NCBI GenBank assembly: GCA_029531795.1
Contig: JAPEIS010000011.1
Location: forward strand, 1-64,000
DNA: 64,000 nt
Reading direction: 5' to 3'
DNA from: Sclerotinia nivalis
Lineage: Eukaryota; Ascomycota; Leotiomycetes; Helotiales; Sclerotiniaceae
Shown: piece after piece, positions 21,000-33,227 of the stretch
Position numbering within the stretch: the first letter of the stretch is position 1
Layout: every line of letters begins with the position of its first letter
The notes under the pieces: generated by a model
Told to the model about the DNA's origin: nothing
Seen by the model: only the letters and a program-made list of their open reading frames with translations
Database searches by the model: none
Position numbers and translations under genes: made by a program

Positions 21000-23900
21000 G
21001 GTTAATATGAAAGATCAGGTGATTCCTTATAAAGGCAAAGAACTTCAATTCGTAAGTGTATGAACCTATATTCTTCAGAATTCGAAAGGGATTTAAGTTC
21101 TTCCAATCTAGCTTCTTTTGGGGACGAAGAGTTCGGATATTCTTAGCATTAAGCCAGACTAGATCTCCAGATTGGTATCGATGGACAGGTGAACGATGGG
21201 AATCGGTATTCTTCGAATAGTGAGTTTGACTAACAATCAGTTCGGTCTTCAGGTGATCGACGATCGATTTTATCTTTTTGATGAATTCCTTAACGTCCAG
21301 GATTCCAAAGCAATCGAAGAGTGCAACGGGTTCGAAATCTATTCGGGGATGGAAACCGTAATTGGCAAAGAACGGCGATAGACGGAAGCTTTCGGACCAG
21401 GTAGAGTTAATCGAGAATTCGGTGATCGGTAGTTATTCGAACTAATCGTCTTGTAAATAGGATATATACAAGCGAAGGTATTGTTCGAGTATTACGTTTG
21501 CCCTTTCCGTTTGTTTATCGATTTCAGGATGATAAATTGTCGATAGCTTCGAAATAGTATCTAATCGTTTATAGATATGCTTCTAGAAGTCAGAGATAAA
21601 TTGAGTTTCACGATCGGATATAATGGTTTGTAATAGGTTGTGGAGCTTCTATATATACTTCAGGAACAAACGGGAGACTTCTTCGGAGTTACAGGTTCCT
21701 CGACAGGGCAGGAAATGCTTCATTTTGGTCAATCGATCGATTACAACAAATATCGTATCGTATCCAAAGCTTTTCGGAAGATAAATAATGAAATCGATTG
21801 AGATATCTCTTCAGGCTTGTTGCAAGATCGGGAAAAAGTATAAAACTCCTTCTTGTCCTTTACAGTTCGGGGCGGCTCGATAGCAATTATGATAATTGCA
21901 TACCCAACAGAAGACGTAATCGTAATATCCAAACCAATAGTAGTTTCGGGAAAGCAATTCGAAGGTACAGATACGGTGTGGATGTCCGGTAATAGGGGAA
22001 TCGTGGATTATTCGAAGGAGCTTTGTTTTCAGAGGATTATAGTTAGGAATATAAAGCTTTTTATGATAATATAATAGATCATTGTTCACAATACATTCAG
22101 ATAATATAATATACAGATGTCTAGTAGTATTCTTTTTTAAAGCCTTTAAGATCGATAACGGAAGCGAATTGGATAGGTAAGCTTTAGCGAGCAAAGGTTT
22201 CAGTTCTTCAGAGGGTTTCAATTGTATAGATTCAGGTAATTGGATAGGGATTGGGTTATCGGGTATCGTAGATGGTTTAGGTTTACAAATAGGTAATCTA
22301 GGTTTGCGGATAGATGGTTCGGGATTACAGACAAACGACGGGGTATCGGTACGGGTTTGGTTATGGGTTGTAATTGCAAAACGGATTTTCTTCTTTGATT
22401 TAACAATAGGAAACAGATCTGTATCTAGATTTTCGGTTTTCAGAATAATCTGATTTTGATAAAGGAAGCATTCATTTCTCTCTTTAGACAAATCCTCTAA
22501 TCTTTTGGTTAGAGTATTGGGTTTCGTTTTTTGCTTTCCGGAACGGTACGTAATCTTGAAATTGAAACGGAACAGAAATTCAGATCAATAGATTTGACAA
22601 CGGTTCAATAACTTTGTTATTGTAAAATACTCCAGATTCTTATAGTCTGTAATAATCTTGATCAGGGAAGAGGTATCTTCTAATTCGGATTGCTATTCTT
22701 CGAAACAGCGGATAATTGCTAGTAATTCTTTATCATAAATTTTGTAGTTACATTCTGCAATCGAATGTTTCTTTAAGAAATATGCAACAAATTTCAGAAT
22801 CCCATCGTTATCGTATTAAGAAAGGACTTCAACAGATATATAATTCGATACGTTTGTTTCTAGGATTATATTCTTTTCCCAATCGAAAGAGGCTAACACA
22901 GATGCCGCCGTAAATACGGCTTTCAGATTCGAGAACGATTTCTCATAACTAGGATCCTATTGGAAGGCTACATCCTTCTTAATCAGGTTTACCATCGAGC
23001 GAATGATCGAAGAGAAGTCGCAAATAAAGCATCGATAGAAATTGTTAAACCCTATAAACATTTATACATCTGTCAAATTCTTCGGCGTTTTCCAATCAAT
23101 TATCATCTTAATCTTGACTGGGTCTATTCGGATCCCCTTTCGGTCTACAATTAGATTTAGGAATTTCGTTTCAGGTTTCAGGAATTCGCATTTCGATAGA
23201 TTGGCATACAATCCGGCTTTCCGTAAAACGTCTAATACCTTTTGTATATGCTTTATATATTCAAAACGAGTCTTACTATAAATCAGAATATCATCTAGAT
23301 AAGCAGTGCAGAATATATCTAGGTATTCTTTTAGAGTATCGTTGATAAATCGTTGGAACGTTGTTGGGGCTCCGGTCAGCCTGAACGGTATGATCAAGGT
23401 TTCGAACAAACCGAATCGGGTACGGAATACAATTAGGTATTCTTGTTTTTCCTTGATTCGGATATTATTGAAAGCCGAGATAATATCTATTTTTGTAAAA
23501 TACTTTATTCTTTTCAGGTTATTCAAGGACTCTTTGGTTAAAGGCAACAGGTATCAGTCTTTCATAGATAAATTATTCAACGTATGATAGTTTATATAGA
23601 ATCGAAGACCACCATTGAGTTTCTTAACAAATAAGATAGGCGAAGCAGAAACGGAGGAACTTGGTTGGATGAATCCTTTTGCTAGGTTTTCCTTTAACCA
23701 TTCTTGCAAAACTTTCAATTCGTCCTGAGATATTGAATATAGGGTTCCAAACGGTAGCTTAACCCTATCTTGCAGTCGAATATCATAATCGTATGGGCAA
23801 TGCGAAGGTAGTTTGTTAGTGTTACGTGGAGAAAATATGTCGATCTACGAATGGAATTCAGAAGGCAGGTTTTCGAAAACAGGGTCTTCTTTTTCCTTTA

Positions 23901-24477
23901 GGATTTGGTTTATCAAATCGATATTAGCTTGGAATATCTTGTAGCTTTGATAAGTATATATCGAGCAAGTTCGAATTGAAATGTTTGCTATATCTTTTTT
24001 CTTTAGCGTTTCAGAATGAAACAGTAGATAAACAGAACGGGCTTTGATAGAGATATCGGATAGGGTTTGGATATTCGATGGTTACGCAAACATATTACAG
24101 GATTTTCGGTAGAACTCGTTATCGAAACGAAAGGTATTGAATATAAATCCGATATAGGGATTGTACTTCTTTAGCTAGGCCAATTCTAGGACAATCGGAT
24201 AATGAGTTAGTTCAGTAATATAGATTTTCGATCTTTTCTTATAGTGATTATTGATTTGCAGATCGATTAGAATATAACGATCCATTTGGTTTTCGGGTAG
24301 TATTTTTCCATCGAATCCAATGACTTCGAACGGGATAGGTAATTTGTATATTGGGAGCTTGGTAGCTTCCATCCAACTTCGATCTGCGAAAGTATATCCT
24401 TTGTATCTGTTATCCATTATAGTGTAAGTGGAATAGAATCGATTAGATATCGATAGGATAGTAATAGACAATATCAT
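21000..24477 (-). pseudogene. Gypsy family 1 pol (PR-RT-RH-IN)
   Basis: One frame runs from the protease (24,477) through RT, RNase H and integrase without net frameshift to at least 21,811. It is interrupted by stops such as the TAG after ELA (TGG in the parent, compare LAWLKKHNPY in the related element). RT retains [26 protein letters not shown] and the catalytic YLDDILIYS, so RT active-site residues survive. The integrase zinc finger shows HDSPITGHPHRICTFELL and CWVCNYHNC. The core beyond 21,800 is more broken. A chromodomain-like remnant lies near 20,990-20,700. Confidence 0.75.
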
Positions 24478-24575
24478 TAGATTTGTTCGATTGTTTGTTT
24501 CTTCAGCGAAAAATAAACCTTGAGTTGTGGCGGTGGATAGATGTAGTGTGTATAGGGCTTTCGTTTGATAACGAC

Positions 24576-25628
24576 TTATACTAGATGGGCTTTGTTTCCC
24601 GAATTCGGGGAGCCGGGAAGGGACAGATTGTACGGTGATATAGCATACGGTTGAATCTGGTCGGAAGACGGAATAGGGGATAGCGGGGCAAGATTGGTAA
24701 GGCTAGTTTTAGCTTGCACAGGACGATTATCTGGGAACGGACAGTCTTTCATACGATGATCAACAGACCCACAACGGAAGTATTCCTTTCGTTTGTGTCT
24801 ATTAGTATATCTTTGGGAATTGAGATCCATTGGATCTCCAACAGGTATAATCGTAACGGGAGCAACAGATCGGATAGTAGAATTCGGGGACGGAGCGGGG
24901 GTACAGTTAACAGGATTCAGGGTTTGAATAGTAATGCGGAGTAACGGGACGATTGAGCTACAACCGGAACCGGTCGGTTTTATCAGGTATAGACGGCGAT
25001 TTTCCAATATTTGTACGAAAGCGGCGAATGTATTGGTATTATCCGTAGGGGGCTCAATGGTAACAATCTAGTTCTTCAGTTTACTCGATAGGGTTTGTTC
25101 TAATAGGATAATCAGGGTACTGTTGTTGTCGGCCATCCCGGTTTCCAATGTTAGTCTTTGGAACTCAGTATAAAAGATATGGAACGGTTGGTTTCTTTGT
25201 TTCAGATTGATCAGGAGTTTCCGGGTTTCGGTTTGTTTGTTCTGGTTTCTATAAGCTCTTTCCAGTATTTGCAATAAATCTTTATAATCGACAAGTTTAA
25301 CAAATTGTCCTTTGATATTATACGGTCGAATTTGCGCAGCAGTGGGTCCAGTTAATCTTCCAGTTATGTAAGTCAGGCGGGAATGCGGGGAAGTGAAGCA
25401 GTCGGAATTGGTATGTATTTTATTTTGTATTTGATCGACAAATCGATCAAGATCGATTTTCGTTCCATCAAACGGTGCAGGATCAGGTACCTTCTCATTC
25501 AATTGAGGTTTCGACAGAACAGGAGCGGCAGTTGGGGTTGTAACAGGAGTCAGAGGCGAGGGGTCGATCGGGGTTGAAATAGGCGGGGCAACGGGGACGG
25601 GATGGAATTGAGTTAGATAGATAATCAA
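24576..25628 (-). pseudogene. Gypsy family 1 gag
   Basis: About 350 codons in one frame, broken by a single TAG (25,070-25,068) that replaces a likely CAG. A proline-rich N-terminus is followed by the retrotransposon gag core (PAPFDGTKIDLDRFVDQI, then YFTEFQRL-type motif as FYTEFQRLTLE). The C-terminal zinc knuckle reads YFRCGSVDHRMKDCPF, a CCHC motif with the second cysteine position altered (RCGS). It is the least damaged gag in the window. Confidence 0.75.
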
Positions 25629-25894
25629 TCTATCGTTCTCCTCTTTTCATCGTATAAATATAGTTTTCTCGATTTGCAGATCGAGAGTAAGCTTTTGAAT
25701 TGCGGATTACAGATTGGTTATTTCTGTTTTCATTCTTATACTGAATTCGTAAAGGGAGGTGAGGTAACGATACTAGATCGCGATATCACTGGTTACAGCG
25801 GTAGTGAATTCTTCGGGGGAGTCGGACTGGCTAGGCGAGTGCGGACGGGACGACATCGTAGAAGTGTCGGTACAAATAGAAGGGAGCTACGTAG

Positions 25895-26107
25895 TATTAC
25901 AAAGGCAGCAAATAGGATAACAGAAATCACTTTTATTGATAAGATGTAGCTCGAAGAGCTATATTTCTATAAAAGGAACGGTTCCTTAAATACATTTATG
26001 TGTAGCGCTAGCCCCGACCGGGGCTAGCCTACACTTATCCGAGGTCCGACTCCTATGGGTCGGAACCCGAGCGGTCTCCGTATACCATATACGGGGACCC
26101 CGTGACA
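25895..26107 (-). repeat. 5' LTR of Gypsy family 1
   Basis: 213 bases, beginning on the minus strand TGTCACGGGGTCCCCGTATA and ending at TTTGTAATA next to the internal region. It differs from the 3' LTR by scattered transitions, which fits RIP after insertion. It contains GGGGCTAGC/GCTAGCCCC palindromic motifs. Confidence 0.85.
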
Positions 26108-29100
26108 AGATCATTGTATAACAATTACATGAACCATTTTCGAAAGCTTTGTAGGATTCAAGAGAGAAATCGGACGAGTATTTGGGGATATCGATGAAGT
26201 TAAGACAACTGAACGAAACCTATTCGCTTTAAAACAAACCGGAGCAGCGATCAATTATACTACGGAATTCAGACGATATACTAATCAAACCGGATGGGAT
26301 TAATAGATTTTGCTAAATCATTTCCATCGCGATCTCAAAGATTATATAAAATTGGAATTTGTAAAAGGTATCGAGTCTACAAATATCAATGAAATAATAG
26401 AATTTGCAATTAAAATCGATAATCGGCTTTACGAATATCAGCGAGATAAGAAGTTCCAAAACCATTTAGATCAGAATTATAAGCGAAACGAAGGAAGATG
26501 ATATTAAACTAGGAATAAAAGTTATGGAGATCCAATAGAGCTGGATGTTACTATTCGAGGAAAGCTATCCAAGGAAGAAATAAATAAATACAGAAATGAG
26601 AAATTATATTTCGAATATGGATAATCAGAATATAGAGTTGCAATTCATTATCAAAAGAAATAAGGAAACTTTAATCGGAATAAGAAATCTTGGAAGGGCA
26701 AGAAGCAATTCAATACGATATTTGTATCCCAATTATATACTCTAAATTGTATGAATTTAGGTTTTAAAGAACAATTGGAGGATAATCAATTCGAAGAATC
26801 AGAAGATTCAAAAGAAGAATCAATTTTGTAGATCAATCGAAAGTCAAGTTCAAGGGAACTTTGGATTATACAGTATATCGACGAATGGAATTGTCGAATT
26901 TAGAAATTTGAAGAAACAAATAAAGGAATTCATAGTGATAATCTAAGTGTGAAAAGTATTGTAAAGAAAGAAACTTATGAGGCAAGAATTATCGATAAGT
27001 ATAGAATCTTATGATATAAAGTTACGATCAATTTCTTCTTTGTCGAAAGAACCTTATATCATTATATGAAAATACCTGAACCAGGAGAAATATAGGAAGT
27101 CATTTATTCCCATCACGATATTAATCATTCTATATACAAGATATACCTAGTACGACAGGTAGGGAATGAATATTTGGTGCAAGTCCAAATCATATAACCT
27201 CTACAGACAACAGGACATTTTCTTTGAGTTATATAAGGACTACCTCTAACTATCAAATGGAAAAACATGCTCGATGACGAGATTTCAATTGGTCAAATAA
27301 TTACAAACGATAAGGAAGAAGATTGTTGGAATGTTTCTCTATCGGATCAGTTAAATCGCTTAATTGACCAAATTGACCAAATTGACTAAATTGACCAAAT
27401 TGACCAAAACAATCGAACGGGTCAAAATAGGTAATTAAACGCTACAGGATACAGTGGATAGATCAACCTGATGGTTATGATTAATGGGCATCGGCTCAGA
27501 GTTATGATAGATTTTGGAGCAATCGGAAATTTTATCGCATAAGAAGCTGCGCAAGAAGCTGGTATAAGGTTCCAAATGAAGAAACATTCATATGTATTGC
27601 AATTAGTAGATGGACAATTAATTGATGTTGAAAATGGGATGGTACGAATGGAGACCAAGCCAATAGAAATGCAAATAGGTGAACATCACAAGTTCATACA
27701 GCTTGATGTGGTTCTATTGGGGAATTACCAGGTCATATTGGGCATATTATAGTTGATATGGTACAACCCCAATATTAATTGGAATCGAGGAATTTTGATA
27801 TTCGACCAATACGATTGCGATTATCGAGATACGCACGAGTCTGCGAGACTGAATATACACTTTAAAAAATTGAAGGCGAACAATTTCATCGATGTAGGAT
27901 ATTGAGTTTAGGATCCTTCACTAATGGATATACCAATGGAGTATAGGAAATATGCAAAACTTTTCGAGGAAAGAAAAGGCTACAAGGCTTTATCAGAATA
28001 TAAGTTGTGGGATCACGAAATAGTGCTAATAGAAGGAAAGATGCCTTCATTTGAATCTATTTATCAAATGTCGGAAGGAGATTTGAAAATGTTTAAGGAA
28101 TATATTGACGACAGTTTAAAAAAAGGATGAATTAGAGAATCCATTTTACAGGCAGCTAACTTTGTATTATACACATCTAAAAAGGATGGAATCAAGAGGC
28201 TATACGTAGACTACTGTAAACTCAACGATATAACAATCAAAGATCGATATCTATTTCCATTAGCTATAGAATTGAAAGATCGATTAAGGAAAGCTAAGAT
28301 CTTCTCCAAGTTTGATTTACGAAACGGTTTCCATCTAATCAGAATGAAGAAAGGTGAAGAATGGAAAACAGCATTCAGAACTCGATACGGATTATACGAG
28401 TATCAGGTTATACCATTTGGGTTAACCAATGTACCAGCAATATGTATGCGTTTGGTAAACAATGTATTGAGAAAGTATCTCGATATTTGTTGTATTTGTT
28501 ATTTGAATAACATATTGGTCTATTCGGAGATTCTAGGATAATATATTCAAGATGTCAGCAATATTTTAGTATGCTTGGAAGAAGCAGACCTTCAATGTAA
28601 ATCTAGCAAATGTGTATTCCACGTTACGGAAATGGAGTTTTTAGGTTATACAATCTTTCCAGGAGGATTCAAGATGAATTCAGACAAATTACAGGCTATT
28701 CAAAAATGGAATCAGCTTACGAGTGTTAAGGAAGTATAATCCTTTTTAGGATTTGTTAATTTCTATCACAGGTTCATTAAAGATTATTCGAAAATAGCAA
28801 CTTCGATGTCCGAAATAATTAAGAAAAATCAAAGAAAATTTCAATAAACGGAAAAGACACAGGAAACTTTCGAATTATTCAAACAAGCCTTTATGAAAGA
28901 ACCAATACTTTTATCATTTGATTCTGAATTACCAATTGAAATCGAAACCGATTCTTCGGATTATGTTCTAAGGGCAGTATTAAGCTAGTCAGAAGTGAAT
29001 AAGAAATAACAATCAATAGTCTACTATTCTTGTAAGTTATCGCCAGCAGAATTGAATTATGAGATTTACGATAAGGAACTGCTAGCTATAATCGAAGCAT

Positions 29101-30746
29101 TTAGGGAATGGAGAGTCTATTTGGAAGGATCGAAATATACGGTGCAAGTATATACCAATCATAAAAACTTAATTTACTTTACTACAACGAAGGAATTAAA
29201 TAGACAGCAGGTCAGATGGTCCGAAACCATAGCTGCCTACAATTTTCGCATTTCATATGTCAAGGGAACAGAAAACGCTAGAGCCGACGTTCTTAGCAAA
29301 AAACCGGAATATTTATAAAATAAAGTACACGAAACATATACAATCTTAAAGGAAGAAAATGGTACATTAATATACAACAAACTACAACTCGCTGCTTCCT
29401 TCAGAATTGATTATAGTACAATCAAGGAGCAATTGAAAGCAGAATATGAACAAGATACTATTGTAAAACGAATCCTCAAGAATACGGACAATTTAGAAAA
29501 GGGATTCAGCATCGACGAAAAGTTCATATATTTCTACAACAAATTATATATACCTTTCAGATTAACTGAAGAATATATTCGAAAACAATACAAGCTTCCA
29601 GCTTATAAGCATCAAGAAGTAACTAGAACCTTTATTAGAATCAAAAAAGAAGTTTACTTTCCAAAAATGAGGATTACAATTGAGAAAGTAATTGGGAATT
29701 GCAATATCTGTATACAAAACAAAACCGCTAGGCATACTCCATATAATCAACTCAAGATCCCTGAATTACCTATTCAATCGTAGAAGTCCATCGTATAGGA
29801 TTTCGTAATGAAACTATTTATATCCAAAGAATCAATTACACTAAAAGAATACGATTCCATTCTAATAATAACAAACAGATTAACGAAATTCGCTTATATA
29901 ATATCATTCTATAAAAAAGGGATGGTAAATAATCTGGCTTATATATTCCTACAAAACATAATCAGTATTTATAGTGTACCAAAAGAAATAATTTCAAATA
30001 AAGATAAACTTTTTATATCAAAATTCTGGGTCACTCTTATAGCATTACTTGAAATCAAATACAAACTATCTATTACATTTCACCCTCAAACAAATAACCA
30101 AACAGAATATCTAAATCAAACAATAGAAGCTTATCTACATTACTATATCAATTATAAATAAAACAATTAGATTGAACTACTACCCTTAACTCAATTCGCA
30201 TATAATACATCGGAAACAGAAACAACAAAGGTAACGCTAGTATACATTAACTATAAATATACTCTATTAACCTATTGTTCATTATTCCCATAAACAACAA
30301 ATACCGACGAAGCTATAAAAGATATATCGGAAATCAAGGAACTATACGAACAGCTCTTATTGGATCTACAATTCATAACCTTGAAAACAACCGCATATTA
30401 CAACAAATCACAGAATATAGAACCTACTCTTAAAAAAAAAGATAAAATTTATTTGATTCGAAGAAACATTCAAATACAACAACCAAGCGATAAACTAGAC
30501 CACAAAAAACTAGGACCATTCGAAATCGAAGAAATAATAGAACCTATCAATTTCAGATTGAAACTATCAAATATTATAAATATTCATTCAGTATTCTATA
30601 TATCTTTATTCGAATTAATGTTATCAGAAATGCCGAATGCACCAGAGATTATAATCGAACTTATCAATCCGAACGCCAAATACGATGTCGAAATGATATT
30701 AGATTGTAAGTATATCAGAAACACAATAAAGTATTTAATCAAATAG
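26108..30746 (+). pseudogene. Gag-pol of the second Gypsy element
   Basis: All recognisable blocks from 26,310 to 30,746 share one frame, so gag and pol were one polyprotein or separated by a stop. Visible parts: gag (LKDYIKLEFVKGI), RT (KIFSKFDLRNGFHLIRMKK; YLNNILVYS, where the catalytic DD is now NN), RNase H and its end ([26 protein letters not shown]), integrase zinc finger (YKHQEVTRTF; GNCNICIQNK), integrase core near 29,808-30,161 and a chromodomain-like tail to TAG at about 30,746. Many in-frame stops separate them and I saw no certain indel. Catalytic D to N in RT implies an inactive enzyme. Confidence 0.75.
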
Positions 30747-30792
30747 CTCGATTATTTATATTCAGAAAACATTTAGGAACCCAAAAAGAATC

Positions 30793-31308
30793 TTAATTAC
30801 TCTGAAAAACTGTAGGCGTTCTACCAGCGATATCCAGATCTACCCAGAAAGGATCAAAAGGATTCGAGAAAGACGAAGGGTCGAAACCCTCCAAAAGATC
30901 GAACGGAGCATTACTAAGGCCAAAAGCATTTCCGCCTGCTCTTTCCTTCTTCGCTTGCTCTTTTGCTAATCGTTCTTTCTCTTCCAAAGTATCTAATTCA
31001 TTCAAATATTTAAGACCACGATCAGTTATCCATTTTCTACGATCGCATAAGAATTTCTTTTGTTTATATAAATACAAAATTTTAACAAACGCTTTTTCCT
31101 TTTCACAATCTAATTTCTCTTCTTGTTTATTCAAAGAAATCTAATCCGAAATACAAAACACTTCCCGATCCCAATCTTCTTCCAAAGGGAATTCGACATT
31201 ACAAGGAATTCTAGCCAAAACACACTCAAAACAACAAGAACATTAAGGATTATTGATGTCTTTCACACAACGAAGTTTTTCATTGCAACAATAAAAACAA
31301 AAAGACAT
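30793..31308 (-). pseudogene. Antisense cysteine-rich gene inside Gypsy element
   Basis: Reads opposite to gag-pol, between pol and the 3' LTR. From ATG 31,308-31,306 the frame gives MSFCFYCCNEKLRCV, then a stop, CSCCFECVLARIPC, then a second stop, and 113 open codons ending FDPFWVDLDIAGRTP. Both stops (TAA near 31,245 and TAG near 31,143) fall where glutamine fits, so CAA and CAG to stop by C to T is likely. The parent protein would be about 171 residues, with paired CxxC motifs in the first 40 residues (probably zinc-binding), a lysine/glutamate-rich helix (EEKERLAKEQAKKERAG) and an acidic, phenylalanine-rich tail. Function unknown. Some Botrytis Gypsy elements carry an antisense gene at the same place; homology is not tested. 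Confidence 0.55.
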
Positions 31309-31510
31309 TTCAACTTTACAATTATTGATAAATTAAACCAGAAGAATCTATTCGAAACGTTTTCGAACAAAAGATAAGGATTTCTTAATTTTGAAGGAAA
31401 ACATAATAGGAAAAAAGAGTTTTACACTTTTCTTCAGAATATAGCCCCGCCTTATAAGTTTGAAACAAGCTTTAACCTAAATAAAGAATAGTATTACAAT
31501 CACAGATCTT

Positions 31511-31985
31511 ACAGTAACCGATCATATGAAAACATATTATGATTTGATCGGATTAGTATAAAATTAAGATAATCATAGGAACAAACGAACACAGACCATA
31601 TTAGTATCAGATCATATAATGAAGTATAGAGCATTGAAGTTTCGAAGGCTCCCAACGCTCCTAGAGCATTGGAGTTTCGAAGGCTCCCAATGCTCCTGAA
31701 GCATTGGAGTTTCGAAGGCTCCCAACGCTCCCGGAGCATTGGAGCTTCAAGGGCTCCTAGGGCTCCCAAGTACGAAGGTCTATATAAACAGGATAGATTC
31801 CTTTATTTGTAGAACTTCGTACTCAAGAACAATCATTAGTTTAAACACTATAATTACCATACAATACAATCGTTATATCTTTCATTTTCACCAAGCCCTT
31901 GTTTGATCTTTAATAGAAACCATCACGGCCTTTCTATAAGTCCCTTGATCACTTCTTAGTGATAAAGGATTGTAGCGGCGTAACA
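31511..31985 (+). repeat. Probable 3' LTR of the second Gypsy element
   Basis: Inferred LTR from TACAGTAACC (TG to TA at the start) to GGCGTAACA. It contains the minisatellite, a TATA-like CTATATAAAC near 31,779 and, downstream, a transcript-start-like region. The right end coincides with the beginning of a family 1 Gypsy fragment. No 5' LTR survives for comparison, so boundaries are approximate. Confidence 0.35.
31630..31767. repeat. ~41-bp minisatellite, three to four copies
   Basis: Tandem units of GAGCATTGGAGTTTCGAAGG followed by CTCCCAACGCTCC, three near-identical copies plus a diverged fourth. It is GC-richer than its surroundings. It lies inside the inferred LTR, just upstream of the TATA-like box. 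Confidence 0.8.
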
Positions 31986-32457
31986 CCCCCCTCCTATCGA
32001 AATTGAAAACATTAAACAATTCGATATAGAAAAAGTCCTGGATTTCTGATAAGAATATCGAAACCGTAATAGCCCTCATCTGAAATATACTATCCAATGA
32101 ATAGACTATAATACACTTATCGAAGAACTTACAGAGTATTTGAAGAATACTCAAGAACTAATCTGTAATTATTATTATCGTTATCTAAATAAACCTGGTT
32201 CCCCTAATCGTCTCAACGAAACTCGATCCTAAGAAAGAAGATACTATCATAGGGTCCCTGTATATAATATACAAAGATCGCTCGGGTTCCGATTCATAGA
32301 AATCGGATCTCGGATAAATATAGACTAGCCCTAGTTGGGGCTAACGCTATACATAAATATATTTAAAGAACCATTCCTTTTGCAGAAACGTAATTCTTCG
32401 AACTATATCTTATTAATAAAAGTGATTCTTGTTATTCTGTCTATTGCCTTTATGATA
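31986..32457 (+). mobile_element. 3' fragment of Gypsy family 1 with LTR
   Basis: A plus-strand fragment with the chromodomain region (same coding DNA as the minus-strand element near 20,990-20,700; a shared [12 protein letters not shown] translation appears on the opposite strand) followed by a 213-base LTR at 32,245-32,457. The LTR starts TATCATAGGGTCCCTG and ends TTTATGATA, both ends showing C to T or G to A changes. Upstream pol is missing, so this is a remnant of a third copy of the family. Confidence 0.7.
32245..32457 (+). repeat. LTR of Gypsy family 1 (third copy)
   Basis: 213 bases, the same length as the two LTRs of the minus-strand element, and alignable throughout (GGGTCCCTGTATATAATATA, then CTCGGGTTCCGA, then AAGTGATTCTTGTTATTCTG). 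It is more AT-rich than the other two, so more heavily mutated. Confidence 0.75.
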
Positions 32458-32646
32458 ATTAGTATTGTTTATTATTGATTTTGAAAGGAATAGATTTATT
32501 AAAGAATCGGAAAGGATTATTTGAATTAAGAATATCTAATTGATTTTGCGAATTAAAAGATTAAGCTAGGATAGAATTCAAAAAGTTGAGTAAGTTTTGT
32601 ATTGTAGAATTTTTGAATAGAAGAATTGAATCAATAATAGAAAGAT

Positions 32647-32883
32647 TGTCATGGGGTCAGGGCCGGGCCACTGGACCGGCCCCTTTAGTAGGCTCCATCT
32701 ATCCGATCCAGCACCGAGCGGGGCACGTTCGGTGATCGTATTCTGTAAGAGTGTTAGGGCTCGGAGCCTTAGTATATACAAATGTATTTAAAGAAAACAT
32801 TTCTTTTGTAGAAACATAACTTTTCGAGTTATGTTTTATCAATAAAAATGATTTTTGTTATCTTGTTTGTTGCTTCCGTGATA
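32647..32883 (+). repeat. 5' LTR of Gypsy family 2
   Basis: 237 bases from TGTCATGGGGTCAGGGCCGG to CTTCCGTGATA. The first half (GGGCCGGGCCACTGGACCGG, CAGCACCGAGCGGGGCACGT) is unlike family 1. The second half (AATAAAAATGATTTTTGTTA and onward) is shared with it. The internal sequence just 3' (CTACGTAGCTCCCTTCTAT) is also shared by both families. Confidence 0.9.
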
Positions 32884-33227
32884 CTACGTAGCTCCCTTCT
32901 ATCTGTACCAATATTTCTACAATGTCGTCCCGTCCGTACCTGTCTAGCCAATTCGACTCCCCTGAAGAATTCGTTACCGTTGTAATCAATGATATTATGA
33001 TTTGATATTGTTATTTTATCTTTCTTTACGAATTCAATATAAGAATAGAAACAGAAATGATCGATTTGTAATCCGCAGTTCAAAAGCTTACTCTCGATTT
33101 GCAAATCGAGAAAACTGTATTTATATAATGAAGAAAGAAGAACGATAGATTAATTATCTATCTAATTTAACTCTATTCTGTCTCCGTTGCCTTGTCTGTT
33201 TCAATTCTTACCGATTAGACCGATCCC

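Larger units (their letters stand above)
20479..26107 (-). mobile_element. Ty3/Gypsy chromovirus, family 1, RIP-damaged
   Basis: A minus-strand LTR retrotransposon, 5,629 bases, bounded by 213-base LTRs at each end. Internal order from the 5' LTR: gag with zinc knuckle, protease, RT, RNase H, integrase (zinc-binding then core) and a chromodomain-like end before the 3' LTR. Gag and pol lie in different frames offset by one base, suggesting a programmed shift or separate initiation in the parent element. The recognised pol blocks share one frame, interrupted by stops. No matching target-site duplication is visible: CTCTA precedes the left end and AGATC follows the right end. The insertion context has therefore been rearranged or another copy contributed one end. 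Confidence 0.85.
26108..31985 (+). mobile_element. Ty3/Gypsy element, 5'-truncated, with antisense gene
   Basis: A plus-strand Gypsy element lacking its 5' LTR and gag start. Contents: gag, protease, RT, RNase H, integrase and chromodomain in a single reading frame, then an antisense cysteine-rich gene, a minisatellite and a probable 3' LTR. The layout, with an extra antisense ORF between pol and the 3' LTR, recalls the Boty/BcGypsy group of Botrytis as I remember it. The 5' end abuts the LTR of Gypsy family 1 directly. Confidence 0.65.

Noticed and set aside
20602..21000. 132-codon plus-strand frame with glycine/serine-rich translation
   Set aside because: It is antisense to the Gypsy family 1 LTR and chromodomain end; a matching antisense translation appears in the fragment at 31,888-32,154, as expected for a shared element.
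31509..31769. 86-codon minus-strand frame with repeated ERWEPSKLQCF-like units
   Set aside because: It is the translation of the 41-base minisatellite, not evidence of a repetitive protein.
32578..32781. Minus-strand 67-codon frame
   Set aside because: Lies across the Gypsy family 2 LTR, opposite the element's direction, with no domain.
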